In this document: positions 15,605-24,382 of the stretch, in pieces | Numbering within the stretch: position 1 is the first letter of the stretch | Layout of the letters: every line of letters begins with the position of its first letter | DNA from: Paenibacillus glucanolyticus NBRC 15330 | Lineage (GTDB): Bacteria; Bacillota; Bacilli; Paenibacillales; Paenibacillaceae | Assembly: GCF_004000885.1 (NCBI RefSeq) | Contig: NZ_BIMC01000005.1 | Span: forward strand, 186,001 to 250,000 | Direction of reading: 5' to 3' | DNA length: 64,000 nucleotides | Notes under the pieces: generated by a model | Told to the model about the DNA's origin: nothing | Seen by the model: the letters and a program-made list of their open reading frames with translations, nothing else | The model's database searches: none | Program-made: the position numbers and the translations under genes

Positions 15605-15706
15605 GGTCGGATATTCTCTACGCTGGCATTACCCAGTTCAGATTAACGGTCAACAGCGGATAATAGCTGCAATCTCAGCCTGATTCACTCAAGCCCCCGT
15701 ATTCCC
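15605..15706 (-). ncRNA. TPP riboswitch (THI element)
   Basis: Read on the minus strand the leader contains the conserved core segments GGGGGCTTGAGTGAATCAGG, GGCTGAGATT and CTGAACTGGGTAATGCCAGC followed by GTAGAGAA. These are the pyrimidine- and pyrophosphate-sensing helices of the thiamine pyrophosphate aptamer. It is followed by a terminator and the ykoEDC operon, so thiamine pyrophosphate should switch off precursor uptake. Confidence 0.95.
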
Positions 15707-15875
15707 TATTCGGTTTTATGTTAATTTTAAAATACAGGTCCGCTCCAGAATTTGCAAGAACCTTTTTTCAAATATGGCTATTTATTGATTTCCATCTCAT
15801 TCTATGTCAATATCAAAGTGATTGGCTTTTCCACCATCGTTATATTGCTTACACCTATGCACAAAGGAGAATGAC

Positions 15876-16679
15876 ATGGCTAAACAATTGCTGCGTCTGA
15901 TGACTGAGCTCTCCTCCCGAAAATGGTTGTCCCGAATGATGGGGCATTGTTCCCACAACCGGCTGAGCCGTCATCTAATACCTGCATTTATACGAATCTA
16001 TCAAATTCCGGCTCATGAAGCGGAGAAAGAGATCCACGAATACCGCTCATTGAACGAGTTCTTTTCCCGCCGGTTAAAAATAGGCCTGCGTGCCATCGAT
16101 GACACCGTCGATGCCATGGTAAGCCCTGTCGATGCCACTATTTCAGCAATGTGCGCCATTCATGCCGGCACCATTCTGAGTGTCAAGGGACAGGATTACA
16201 CCCTGAGCGAGCTGCTCGCGAAATCCCCGAGAATGGAAAACTATATAAACGGTTATGCATTCGTATTGTATTTAAGCCCAACAGATTATCACCGCATCCA
16301 TTCACCCGTAACCGGTGTTCAGGCGGAAAGCGAGCATCTGAAGGGGAAGGTTTACCCCGTGAATGACTTTGCGATGACCCATATCCGAACTGTGCTGAGC
16401 CGCAATGAGCGTCTCATTACCTACATTGCCCATGAATTCGGAGAAGTTGCCGTGGTGAAGGTGGGCGCAATGAACGTGAGCAGCATCCGTTACGCCGATG
16501 AGAGCGTTAAGAAATGGCAGATCGGCGATGAACTCGCGTATTTTGAATTCGGCTCTACCGTTGTGCTTTTGACGGAGAACGGCACGTTTAGCCCTCGCGG
16601 CGACCTGGAGCCCGGCTCCAAAGTGAAAATGGGAGAATTACTCGGTTTGCTGCACCCCTCCACGGCCAAAAAAGGGTAA
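15876..16679 (+). CDS. psd: Phosphatidylserine decarboxylase proenzyme
   Basis: A 267-residue protein. ATG 15876 follows AAAGGAG by six bases, so the 18-codon upstream extension is excluded. It converts phosphatidylserine to phosphatidylethanolamine at the membrane. Ser227 in the FGST motif (the family LGST self-cleavage site, here Phe for Leu) becomes the pyruvoyl group. Asp86 (SPVDA) and His142 (YHRIHSP) are the likely partners for autoprocessing. No phosphatidylserine synthase gene (pssA) lies next to it, unlike in B. subtilis. Confidence 0.92.
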   Translation: MAKQLLRLMTELSSRKWLSRMMGHCSHNRLSRHLIPAFIRIYQIPAHEAEKEIHEYRSLNEFFSRRLKIGLRAIDDTVDAMVSPVDATISAMCAIHAGTILSVKGQDYTLSELLAKSPRMENYINGYAFVLYLSPTDYHRIHSPVTGVQAESEHLKGKVYPVNDFAMTHIRTVLSRNERLITYIAHEFGEVAVVKVGAMNVSSIRYADESVKKWQIGDELAYFEFGSTVVLLTENGTFSPRGDLEPGSKVKMGELLGLLHPSTAKKG

Positions 16680-16739
16680 TTCCTGCCGCCCCAGCGCACA
16701 TGACAAGTTAAGGCATTCGATCATTAGCAGCATGAATGA

Positions 16740-17594
16740 TTAACGTCTGCCCAGCATCCGATAAATCATCTGCTGAAACCACCGGTCCGGCAGCAATCCC
16801 TTAATCCATGCGGTTATACGCGTGCCTTGGGGCAGCTTATATCGGAATCTCGGTTTGGACATGGAGGCAATCCTTGCCACGAGCTTCGCCACCTCCAGCG
16901 GATTTCCGCTTCCCCTGGCTGTCCGCTCGGAATAGTCCAGCACACCCTTCAGCATGTCGCTGTAGGGTGACCCTTCCTTCACCTCTAATTCACCAAAGCT
17001 CTTATTCCAGATCGGTGTGCCATAAGCACCTGGCTGAACCAGCACAACGTGCATGCCGAAGGGCATAAGCTCCAGCGACAGGCTCTCCCCGAATCCTTCA
17101 ATCGCAAATTTGGAGGAAGCATACGGTCCATAACCCGGGAAGCCGACCACGCCGCTGATGCTGCTCATGAGAATAATCTTGGAATTCTCGGTCCGGCGCA
17201 TCAGCGGCAGCATGTGCTGTGTCACAGATACCGTTCCGAAGAAATTCGTCTCCATCTGTCTTCTCCACCCACTCAGCGGCACTTCCTCCACCATTCCGCC
17301 TACCGCTTCACCAGCATTGTTCACCAGCACATCCAATCGACCAAACCGCTGCTCCAAATGCAGGGCAACCGCCCGTACCTGCTCTTCATCGCATATATCC
17401 AATCGAACCCGATGAATTCGCTCTGCAACACCCGCCTGTTCCGCGCGGGTCATCAGCTCTTGAGCCGCCTCCGGTCTGCGATGCCCTGCAGCCACATCAT
17501 ATCCCGCTTGCGCCAGCTCCAGGCTGATAAGCAGCCCAAAGCCGCTGGAGGCCCCCGTCACCAATGCCACTTTTCCTGTCCCTGCAATCACCAA
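16740..17594 (-). CDS. Short-chain dehydrogenase/reductase, classical type
   Basis: A 284-residue SDR with the cofactor motif TGASSGFG (residues ~14-21), NNAG, a catalytic Ser in LMSSISG and the YASSK active site (Tyr-x-x-x-Lys). The C-terminal extension contains the PGAYGTPIW segment. It is an NAD(P)-dependent oxidoreductase of unknown substrate, of the type often annotated as oxidoreductase YusZ-like. The start is weak: TTG 17594 or GTG 17591, with only GGTGAACC nearby. It stands alone, with no obvious operon partner. Confidence 0.8.
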   Translation of the reverse strand: MVIAGTGKVALVTGASSGFGLLISLELAQAGYDVAAGHRRPEAAQELMTRAEQAGVAERIHRVRLDICDEEQVRAVALHLEQRFGRLDVLVNNAGEAVGGMVEEVPLSGWRRQMETNFFGTVSVTQHMLPLMRRTENSKIILMSSISGVVGFPGYGPYASSKFAIEGFGESLSLELMPFGMHVVLVQPGAYGTPIWNKSFGELEVKEGSPYSDMLKGVLDYSERTARGSGNPLEVAKLVARIASMSKPRFRYKLPQGTRITAWIKGLLPDRWFQQMIYRMLGRR

Positions 17595-17811
17595 CGGTTC
17601 ACCACATATTCCGTACTTGCCACCAACAACGTCACTCCCATCACCTTTCTATTCCTTCAGAATACCTTACTAACAAACTTACTCCCTTTGGCCTCAGCCG
17701 AACAAACTTTATGTATATGCTTAATATATCAAATTTCCGTTGTATGAAAAGGTCTGGCACCCGAAGGTACACATAAGAAAAAAATACCTATCGCGTACTC
17801 TATATATACGA

Positions 17812-17837
17812 GAAAAAGGGAGCCGGTTAGCTCCCTT
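17812..17837 (-). terminator. Terminator after the small Arg-rich ORF
   Basis: On the minus strand AAGGGAGC and GCTCCCTT pair around a six-base loop and are followed by TTTC. It lies 70 bases after the 39-codon frame at 17908-18027 and has no other minus-strand gene to serve. Confidence 0.65.
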
Positions 17838-17907
17838 TGCGGTTCATCCTGAGAAAAGCATATATGAAATCGGGATTCAACATCACCCGTATGAAGGCCA
17901 AGGCTCA

Positions 17908-18027
17908 TTAAAACCACACATCCTGATGATCCTGATTCGCTGTCTTCATGCGGCGCAAGCGATTTCTGAATATACCGCAGCCACCGCGGCTGAAGAAACG
18001 ACCGCGCACCCGTCTTCTTGGGCTCAT
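17908..18027 (-). CDS. Possible 39-residue arginine-rich peptide
   Basis: The frame begins at ATG 18027 directly behind GGGGGGAGAGGGG, an excellent purine-rich ribosome binding site. It reads MSPRRRVRGRFFSRGGCGIF, continues with a basic stretch (RNRLRRMKTANQ) and ends DVWF. Eleven of 39 residues are Arg. A terminator follows. An overlapping 105-codon frame (17729-18046) has no ribosome binding site. No family is recognised; small basic proteins of spore formers often coat DNA or spore layers, but that is only a guess. Confidence 0.4.
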   Translation of the reverse strand: MSPRRRVRGRFFSRGGCGIFRNRLRRMKTANQDHQDVWF

Positions 18028-18142
18028 TCCCCTCTCCCCCCTTCATAAAATTAAACTGTACGTCACATTTACCCTAAAGCGCTTACTATGAAACCCATAA
18101 GCCCCTTCCATCAATCAGGTAAGTTATGGAAGGGTGGGGGAA

Positions 18143-18931
18143 TCACCGAATTTCGGATGGGCTCTTGCCCGTATACTGTTTAAATTGACGGCTGAAGAAG
18201 AAAATGTCCCGATAGCCCAGCGCGTCGGCTACTTCCGTGACATTCATCCCTTGATGCAGCAGCAGATGCTGTGCCCGCTCGATCCGCATCTGAATGATGT
18301 AGGATTGCACCGGCGTACCGATCAGTTCCTTGAACTTGATCGAGAAGTAGCGGGGGGACAAACCCGCTCTCGCCGCCAAATCCTCTACCCGATGGGGAAC
18401 CCCCGGATGCTGACGGACGTAATTCGCGATTTCATGGATCGCCTCTGACAGCTGATTGCTCGCTTTTTTGACAACGGGCTCATCCAGGTCCACACGCAGC
18501 AGATGAATCATCAGCTGCTTGAGAATCAGCTGACCCTCCTCCAATGCCCCGTAAGGCTTGTCCAGATACAATCGCACGTATCGTGCCAGCAAGTATTCAA
18601 AATCCATCGTTTCCGTCAGCTGGCGATACGGCGCAGGGATGTCTTGGACCGGATCGGTCACGTCAAAATGGATATATGTCAATACGAGCGGCTTCTGCGG
18701 ATTATGCGTTGCACTCGTATGATCTCCAGGTCGGAACAGGAAGCAGCTTCCTTTTCCCACGGTAAAAGGCTCGTCATTCACCTCGACTGTGCCTTCCCCG
18801 CTCCATACATAGAACAAATCATAGTTCTGCATGGGTCTTTCGCGTTTCTGCCATTTCCAGCCCGGCTCACAGACGATTTTGGCAAGCGCAGGCATGATTA
18901 TAAAAGAAGACGGCGATGCATTCAGCATCAC
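18143..18931 (-). CDS. AraC-family transcriptional regulator with cupin sensor
   Basis: A 262-residue protein with an N-terminal AraC-type sugar-sensor fold (YDLFYVWSGEGTVEVNDEPF, GSCFLFRPGDHTSATHNPQK) and a C-terminal double helix-turn-helix from ~residue 160 (VEDLAARAGLSPRYFSIKFK; VTEVADALGYRDIFFFSRQF). Such proteins in Paenibacillus usually control sugar-utilisation genes, but no transporter or glycosidase lies next to it. The start ATG may be at 18931 or one codon later. The target is unknown. Confidence 0.85.
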   Translation of the reverse strand: MMLNASPSSFIIMPALAKIVCEPGWKWQKRERPMQNYDLFYVWSGEGTVEVNDEPFTVGKGSCFLFRPGDHTSATHNPQKPLVLTYIHFDVTDPVQDIPAPYRQLTETMDFEYLLARYVRLYLDKPYGALEEGQLILKQLMIHLLRVDLDEPVVKKASNQLSEAIHEIANYVRQHPGVPHRVEDLAARAGLSPRYFSIKFKELIGTPVQSYIIQMRIERAQHLLLHQGMNVTEVADALGYRDIFFFSRQFKQYTGKSPSEIR

Positions 18932-18989
18932 GTCATTACCCCCTCATCTCATTTCTTGAAAATTATCTCTTTTCCATCATACCCGGTTT

Positions 18990-20453
18990 TTAAGTTTTTT
19001 GCATGTCCAGCCATGCCAAGGCTATTCGTCTAACCCCTTCCTCAATCATAGAAGCATCTAAATGCGAGAAGCCAAAGCAGGCGGCAGGCGGTCCAGGCGT
19101 GAGGTGATAGACCGCAGCATCCCGAAACATAACCCCTCGATTACGGGCTGCATCCCGCAGCGCCGCATACTCTTCCCCCGATCGCAGCCAGTTCGCGTAC
19201 ACGTGCAGACCTGCATCACCGGAGTGCAGGCAGAACAGATCGGAGGCATAAGCATCCATCGCTTGGTGAAGCGCCTCGTACCGCGCACCGTACAGCCTCG
19301 TCATCCTTCTTAGATGCCGTCCATAGCCACCTCTTACAATAAAACGCGCAAGCGCACGCTGCTCCAGTACGGCAGGCGAGATCGGCTCGTACAGAGCCTT
19401 GGCCTGCACGACCGCCTCTACCAGGCTTGGGGGCAGTACAGCATAACCGATGCGAAGCCCGGTAAACATCGTTTTGGAGAAGGAACCGACAAAGATGACA
19501 CGTCCCTCGTCATCCAGCATTTTCAAGGGCTCGATTGGCTTGCCGCCCCAGCGGAATTCACTGTCATAATCATCCTCAATGATAAAGGCTTGACGGCTTC
19601 TCGCCCAATTGAGCAAAGCCCTTCTCCGCTCCAGCGGCAGCACAGCACCTGTCGGGTACTGACGGCTGGGGCTTACGACCAGCAGCCCGGCATCCCACTC
19701 TCGCGGAATCAGTCCGGCCTCGTCAACCGGGGAGGGCAGCGGGATTCCGCCGCTAAGGCTTACACCCCGGTGGATTCCCTGATATCCCGGATCTTCCATG
19801 ACCACATGATCACCAGGATCCACAAGCAGTTGAAATAACAGAACAAGCCCCTGCATCGATCCGCTGAAGATGACAATATGCTCGGGATCGACCTGGATCC
19901 CCCTTGTAAAACGCAAGTGCCCGGCAATCGCCTGACGCAATTCCGTATCTCCCTCGGGCGGTGCTCCGCTCTGGAGCTGCGTTCCTCCGCTTCCGCCCGC
20001 GTAGGACAGGGCACTCCTCCATTCCGAATACGGAAAATCTTGAATGGGCATCCTTGCATTCGCGAATGAGATCGTACCTAGGGGAGGCTCTTGAATCGAC
20101 ATGAGAGCAGAGGCATATTCCCCGCTCTTCTCCATTAATCGCTGACCCCAAGCCGAGAGAACGGGTGCGCGATCTGCCGCCGGCGGCTGGTCTATCATAG
20201 CAATCCCCTTAGCCACATAGGTTCCACTGCCCGGTCTGGATACAACATACCCTTCTGCCATGAGCATGTCATAACTTTGTGCGGCTGATCCTCTGGACAC
20301 CCCGTACAGCTTCGCCAGCTCCCGGGTTGCAGGAAGACGGGTTCCTTCCGGCAGCTTGCCGCTGTGTATCGCAGTACGAATGGCGTGATATAAAGCCAAA
20401 TATTTATATCGATATTGTTCCACATACGTTTCGAAAGGCAATCCCAGCTCCAT
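18990..20453 (-). CDS. MocR/GabR-type PLP-dependent transcriptional regulator
   Basis: A 487-residue protein with a GntR-type winged helix (residues ~15-80: LPEGTRLPATRELAKLYGVS, GYVVSRPGSGTYVAKG) fused to a fold-type I aminotransferase domain (residues ~120-487). The PLP lysine is in VGSFSKTMFTGLRIGY. MocR proteins such as PdxR and GabR sense PLP or PLP-bound ligands. ATG 20453 follows AGAGGAG. It is divergent from a pyridoxamine-phosphate-oxidase-fold gene, and the two probably share a regulatory region. Confidence 0.9.
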   Translation of the reverse strand: MELGLPFETYVEQYRYKYLALYHAIRTAIHSGKLPEGTRLPATRELAKLYGVSRGSAAQSYDMLMAEGYVVSRPGSGTYVAKGIAMIDQPPAADRAPVLSAWGQRLMEKSGEYASALMSIQEPPLGTISFANARMPIQDFPYSEWRSALSYAGGSGGTQLQSGAPPEGDTELRQAIAGHLRFTRGIQVDPEHIVIFSGSMQGLVLLFQLLVDPGDHVVMEDPGYQGIHRGVSLSGGIPLPSPVDEAGLIPREWDAGLLVVSPSRQYPTGAVLPLERRRALLNWARSRQAFIIEDDYDSEFRWGGKPIEPLKMLDDEGRVIFVGSFSKTMFTGLRIGYAVLPPSLVEAVVQAKALYEPISPAVLEQRALARFIVRGGYGRHLRRMTRLYGARYEALHQAMDAYASDLFCLHSGDAGLHVYANWLRSGEEYAALRDAARNRGVMFRDAAVYHLTPGPPAACFGFSHLDASMIEEGVRRIALAWLDMQKT

Positions 20454-20496
20454 GTTACCTACTCCTCTAACCTTTGTAAGATTGGACTATATAAAT

Positions 20497-20548
20497 TACT
20501 CTAAATTGGCGCTTTTTCCTTGTCAATGTTCATCGTATGCTGTTATTC
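20497..20548. promoter_or_regulatory. Overlapping divergent promoters between the MocR and PNPOx-fold genes
   Basis: Plus strand: TTGTCA (20520-20525), 17-base spacer, TTATTC (20543-20548), 26 bases before the PNPOx-fold start. Minus strand: TTGACA (20526-20521), 17-base spacer, TAGAGT (20503-20498), toward the MocR gene. The -35 elements overlap almost exactly, so the regulator could bind once and affect both, as MocR proteins do. Confidence 0.5.
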
Positions 20549-20573
20549 AAAATGATAGAGGGAGAGTTTAATC

Positions 20574-21188
20574 ATGAGAAGAGACGAATTTGCGATGGAA
20601 GACCCACATGAGGTCGAGGATTTCCTGAATGGCATGAGTTTTGGTTTCCTTGGAACGACGGATGAGGCGGGAATCCCTCGCGTCACCCCCTTGAACTTCG
20701 CCTATGTCAACGGTGCGTTTTATTTCCACGGCAGCCGAATGGGTGAGAAAATGGAGCATCTGCGCCGAACGCCAGCGGTCTGTTTTACCGTTGCCGACGA
20801 ATATGCCCTCATCCCTTCTTATTTCTCCGATCCGGAGATGGCATGCCCGGCCACGGCTTTTTTCAAAAGTGTAACGGCTGTCGGAGAGGTGATCCTCGTC
20901 GATGATCTGGAGGAGAAAGCACTTGCGATGGAGGCTTTAATGCAAAAGCTGCAGCCTGAGGGCGGGTACCGCACCATCGATGCAAGCGACCGGGCTTATA
21001 TTCCCAGACTAAAAGGGGTAGCCGTCATTAAACTTGCTCCGCAGCGAATGAGTGCCAAATTCAAGTTCGGTCAGAACCTGAAGCCGGAACGGCTGAACTC
21101 GGTCGTAGAGGAGCTTGAGTGCCGGGGAAAACACCGGGATGAGGAGACCGCGGAACTTATGTGCAAGTATCATCCTGGACCGCGTTAA
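20574..21188 (+). CDS. PNPOx-like split-barrel flavin/nitroreductase-type protein
   Basis: A 204-residue protein with the FMN-binding split barrel of the pyridoxamine 5'-phosphate oxidase superfamily (FGFLGTTDEAGIPRVTPLNF, GAFYFHGSRMGEKMEHLRRT, PAVCFTVADE). It resembles the NimA/nitroimidazole-reductase branch rather than true PdxH. ATG 20574 lies behind GGGAGAG. Its divergent MocR neighbour suggests control by a PLP-related signal. Substrate unknown. Confidence 0.75.
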   Translation: MRRDEFAMEDPHEVEDFLNGMSFGFLGTTDEAGIPRVTPLNFAYVNGAFYFHGSRMGEKMEHLRRTPAVCFTVADEYALIPSYFSDPEMACPATAFFKSVTAVGEVILVDDLEEKALAMEALMQKLQPEGGYRTIDASDRAYIPRLKGVAVIKLAPQRMSAKFKFGQNLKPERLNSVVEELECRGKHRDEETAELMCKYHPGPR

Positions 21189-21313
21189 AGCATTACATTT
21201 ATCCGTGACGGTTCCAGGGGTAGGTGGTATAATGTTAGGCAATGAAAACGTAAAGGTAACACGTCATCTGCTCTCACGTTAACCAAAAGCAATCGGAAGG
21301 AAGGAATCAGTTC

Positions 21314-22612
21314 ATGAACCCATTGGTTGGTCAATTGAATGAAAAAATGCAAGCTGGCAATCCGCATGTGTACGACATGCTCTCCACACTCGGCAAAGAA
21401 ATTTACTTCCCGAAGGAAGGCATCCTGAGCCAATCTGCGGAAGCAACGAGTCATGCGAAAAAATATAACGCGACGATCGGTATTGCCACCGAAGGTGGAA
21501 TCCCGATGCATCTTGGCGTCATCCAAGACAAACTTTCGGCTTACCAGCCGAAGGATCTGTACCCGTATGCCCCGCCGGCAGGCAAGCCGGAGCTGCGCTC
21601 CGTATGGCGAAGCAAAATGATTCAGGAGAATCCCTCCCTGGAAGGCAAGAACTTCAGCAATCCGATTGTGACCAATGCCCTGACGCACGGACTTAGCATT
21701 GTAGCGGATCTGTTTGTGGATGAAGGGGATGCCGTTATTTATCCGGACAAGAATTGGGAGAACTACGAGCTCACATTTGGCATTCGCCGCCATGGCGTTC
21801 ATGTAACCTATCCTCTCTTCACTGAAGATATGAAATTCAACGCCGAAGGACTTCGGCAGGCTCTGCTGAGCCAGAAGGATAAAGGCAAAGCTGTCGTTCT
21901 GCTCAACTTCCCGAACAACCCGACAGGGTATACGCCTGGCGCCCAAGAAGGGGCTGCCATTGTTTCCGCGATCCAGGAAGCTGCCGAAGCCGGCATTAAC
22001 GTTGTTGTTGTTACGGATGACGCGTATTTCGGATTGTTCTTTGAGGATTCGCTGAAGGAATCACTCTTCGGCCGTCTGGCTGGCCTTCATCCTCGGGTGC
22101 TCCCCGTTAAAGTGGACGGTGCAACCAAGGAAGAATTTGTGTGGGGATTCCGCGTGGGCTTCATAACGTTCGCGGCTGACGATAAAGACGTACTGGACGC
22201 ACTGGAACAGAAGACCCTCGGCATTATCCGCGCGACGATTTCCAGCGCCTCGCATCCTTCGCAAACCTTTGTTCTGGAAGCGCTGAAGGCACCTGAGTTC
22301 CACGAGCAGAAGGAAGAGAAATTTGTCATTATGAAGGGCCGCGCCAACAAAGTGAAATCCATTCTCGACAGCGGTAAGTATGGTGACGTATGGGAGTATT
22401 ATCCGTTCAATTCCGGCTATTTCATGTGCCTCAAGCTGAACACGGTATCCGCGGAAGCGCTGCGCTCCCATCTGATCCATGAGTACGGCGTGGGAACGAT
22501 CGCCCTCGGAGAGCATGATCTCCGAATTGCGTTCTCCTGTATCGATGAAGAGTACTTGGAGGATCTGTTTGATCTGGTTTACAGAGGGATTCAGGACCTG
22601 CAGCAGGCTTAA
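21314..22612 (+). CDS. Class I/II PLP-dependent aminotransferase
   Basis: A 432-residue fold-type I aminotransferase starting at ATG 21314 behind GGAAGGAAGG. NFPNNPTGY and the DDAYFG segment bind the cofactor ring; the Schiff-base lysine is probably the Lys of DGATKEEFVWGFRVGF, and the Arg in LRIAFSC binds the substrate carboxylate. It is not clearly AspC or an alanine/valine enzyme by sequence, and the substrate is unknown. It is monocistronic, with a strong terminator immediately after. Confidence 0.85.
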   Translation: MNPLVGQLNEKMQAGNPHVYDMLSTLGKEIYFPKEGILSQSAEATSHAKKYNATIGIATEGGIPMHLGVIQDKLSAYQPKDLYPYAPPAGKPELRSVWRSKMIQENPSLEGKNFSNPIVTNALTHGLSIVADLFVDEGDAVIYPDKNWENYELTFGIRRHGVHVTYPLFTEDMKFNAEGLRQALLSQKDKGKAVVLLNFPNNPTGYTPGAQEGAAIVSAIQEAAEAGINVVVVTDDAYFGLFFEDSLKESLFGRLAGLHPRVLPVKVDGATKEEFVWGFRVGFITFAADDKDVLDALEQKTLGIIRATISSASHPSQTFVLEALKAPEFHEQKEEKFVIMKGRANKVKSILDSGKYGDVWEYYPFNSGYFMCLKLNTVSAEALRSHLIHEYGVGTIALGEHDLRIAFSCIDEEYLEDLFDLVYRGIQDLQQA

Positions 22613-22653
22613 ATTAAACGTTTGGAGATCACATGGCCAATCCATCATACCTA

Positions 22654-22686
22654 ATAAAGACCGGGATTCCTCCCGGTCTTTATTTG
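22654..22686 (+). terminator. Terminator of the aminotransferase gene
   Basis: AAAGACCGGGA and TCCCGGTCTTT form an 11-base stem with a four-base loop, followed by ATTT. Confidence 0.85.
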
Positions 22687-22835
22687 TCCTTCAGCCATAA
22701 GAAGAATGCATCAACATACCATGACCAAGAAGACATCCCTCGGCTGAAGGAAATGTTTTTCATGGAATTATCGCATTTATTCAGCTTCGCAGAGAACTTA
22801 TAATTTCTATATTCGTAAATAAGCGCTCGCCCATA

Positions 22836-22862
22836 CACATAGCTCCTTTGCTACATACAATA
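22836..22862 (+). promoter_or_regulatory. Mother-cell sigma (SigE/SigK)-type promoter of the YjcZ-like gene
   Basis: CATACAATA at 22854-22862 matches both the SigK -10 CATAnnnTA and the SigE -10 CATACAnT, and an AC-containing -35 (ATACAC) lies about 16 bases upstream. It sits 39 bases before the start of a sporulation-type peptide gene, which supports the call. Confidence 0.5.
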
Positions 22863-22901
22863 CCGTGTACTACAAATCAACGAACCGAAAGGGGAATGAA
22901 C

Positions 22902-23018
22902 ATGAGTGGAGTAGTAGAAGAAGCAAGATGTGGCGGATACGGCGGTGGATACGGAGTCGGAGCAATTCTGGTTCTCTTTATCCTGCTCGTTATCATCACT
23001 CGCTCTTTCTGGGTGTAA
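22902..23018 (+). CDS. YjcZ-family small sporulation membrane peptide
   Basis: A 38-residue peptide with AAAGGGG upstream of ATG 22902. It has a short polar start (MSGVVEEARCGGYGGGYG) and one hydrophobic helix (VGAILVLFILLVIITRSFWV). The Gly/Tyr-rich segment followed by an ILVLFILLVII helix is the hallmark of the YjcZ family, found in multiple copies in Bacillus and Paenibacillus and linked to sporulation. Only one copy is in this window. The mother-cell-type promoter agrees. Confidence 0.85.
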   Translation: MSGVVEEARCGGYGGGYGVGAILVLFILLVIITRSFWV

Positions 23019-23114
23019 TGACATCTAGATAACAGCGTACAGAAATCGCAAGTCTTCACGCGAGAAAGCACTGCGATTTCTGCAGCAATAACTTATACTA
23101 TATCCTCACCCATA

Positions 23115-23146
23115 GAAGGCCGAGACGTCAACGTCTCGGCCTCTTC
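23115..23146. terminator. Shared terminator between the YjcZ-like and ecsB genes
   Basis: AGGCCGAGACGT and ACGTCTCGGCCT form a perfect 12-base stem with a CA loop, flanked by GAA/TTC extension. It lies between convergent genes, 16 bases beyond the ecsB stop. A second, weaker inverted repeat (CAGAAATCGCA/TGCGATTTCTG, 23040-23082) lies nearer the YjcZ-like gene. Confidence 0.7.
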
Positions 23147-23161
23147 TATGTCTATTCGTCT

Positions 23162-24382
23162 CTATTCGTCATCTTCGTCCTCGCGGCGATTTTTTCGTGC
23201 AGCTGCGCTTCGGAACAGGAATACCAACACGATGCCTGCAGCTGCCGTACCGAGGATCCGGCCTGGAGCGCTGAAGATACTCGGAATGAGCGGAAGCCAC
23301 AGGAGCACAGCCCAGAACATTTGCACCTGGAAAATCAGCTTCCCTTCATTGTCGCGGCGCGTTCCCTCCGGAAGCGGGTATACATGCAGCCAGAACGATT
23401 CAGGATGAAGTTTTCGCAGTGCGGACAGCTGGAGTCCGATAATCATAAGGCTAATCAGATACACCAGCACAGATGACAGACTATCGCGGGTTATCCATAC
23501 AAGAAAAGCCGCAAGCAATCCGACCCGAATCAATATGCCCAGAATATCGCTGCGTGAGAGGCTCTTGATAAGAAGAAAGCGATATGCGCTCTCCTTCTTC
23601 CAAGCAAGCCCCTTCCCCCACCCGGACAGCCATTTTCGCGCATGCACGCGCTGTCCACGCTGAGGCACATTCACAAACCAGCTCAGGACCATCATCACCC
23701 GGCTTGCCTGCCTCTGCTCCACCGCAATTAATCGCTCCCAGGCTACCAGATGCCTCGCAGGTACGGACAAGGCGGCAGCATAGGTTAGAGCGAGCAGCCC
23801 CATAAATATGAACGCCCGGCCTGCTGGATGCCATAGCCAGGCAGCTGCGGCTAGCGCGGGAACGATCCAGCGAAGCACCCGATAGGCGGCTGCAGCATTC
23901 CTAGAAACCATAAGCTGCTCTTTCCAGCTTCCATAACTGGACAGCAATTTAAAGGCAATCAGGACCGCAAATGTAACCAAAAGCGGTTTGGGCGAAATAT
24001 CGCTGCGTATGTACAATGGCCACAGGATTAGCATGACTAAGCCTAAGCCGATGATTTTATAAATGACTCCGCTGAACCAGCCCTTCCGGAAGTATTCCTT
24101 CATCCGAGATTCCTGTGGAATGAGGAACACCGTATCCGCAGTACGAAGATACGTGCGGATGCTGCTGTTTATCATGATGGGCACAAGTATGACCAGCATG
24201 ATCCAGCGTATCGGAAGATCTGGCGGAACTTGCTGCAGAAGGGCGGTATACCAGGCTGCGAATGCGATAAGCAGGAAGAGAAATACCACTGCCACGCCGC
24301 TCTGTATGACATAACCCAGATAGGGAAGAATCTCGCCCCAGAACTGTCCGCGTCGTTTGACATACAGCTCACGCAGATTCAT
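23162..24382 (-). CDS. ecsB: ABC transporter permease, EcsB-like
   Basis: A 406-residue membrane protein with about ten hydrophobic segments, starting MNLRELYVKRRGQFWGEILP, and with the EcsB-type AFAAWYTALLQQVP segment early. It overlaps the ATPase gene by four bases (ATGA), forming the ecsAB unit. In Bacillus, Ecs affects protein secretion, peptide-pheromone processing through membrane proteases, and competence. The third ecsC gene of B. subtilis is not in this operon. It ends in an acidic tail (REDEDDE). Confidence 0.85.
   Translation of the reverse strand: MNLRELYVKRRGQFWGEILPYLGYVIQSGVAVVFLFLLIAFAAWYTALLQQVPPDLPIRWIMLVILVPIMINSSIRTYLRTADTVFLIPQESRMKEYFRKGWFSGVIYKIIGLGLVMLILWPLYIRSDISPKPLLVTFAVLIAFKLLSSYGSWKEQLMVSRNAAAAYRVLRWIVPALAAAAWLWHPAGRAFIFMGLLALTYAAALSVPARHLVAWERLIAVEQRQASRVMMVLSWFVNVPQRGQRVHARKWLSGWGKGLAWKKESAYRFLLIKSLSRSDILGILIRVGLLAAFLVWITRDSLSSVLVYLISLMIIGLQLSALRKLHPESFWLHVYPLPEGTRRDNEGKLIFQVQMFWAVLLWLPLIPSIFSAPGRILGTAAAGIVLVFLFRSAAARKNRREDEDDE

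Noticed and set aside
17729..18046. 105-codon minus-strand frame upstream of the AraC gene
   Set aside because: No ribosome binding site; the overlapping 39-codon frame in another phase has one and ends before the terminator.
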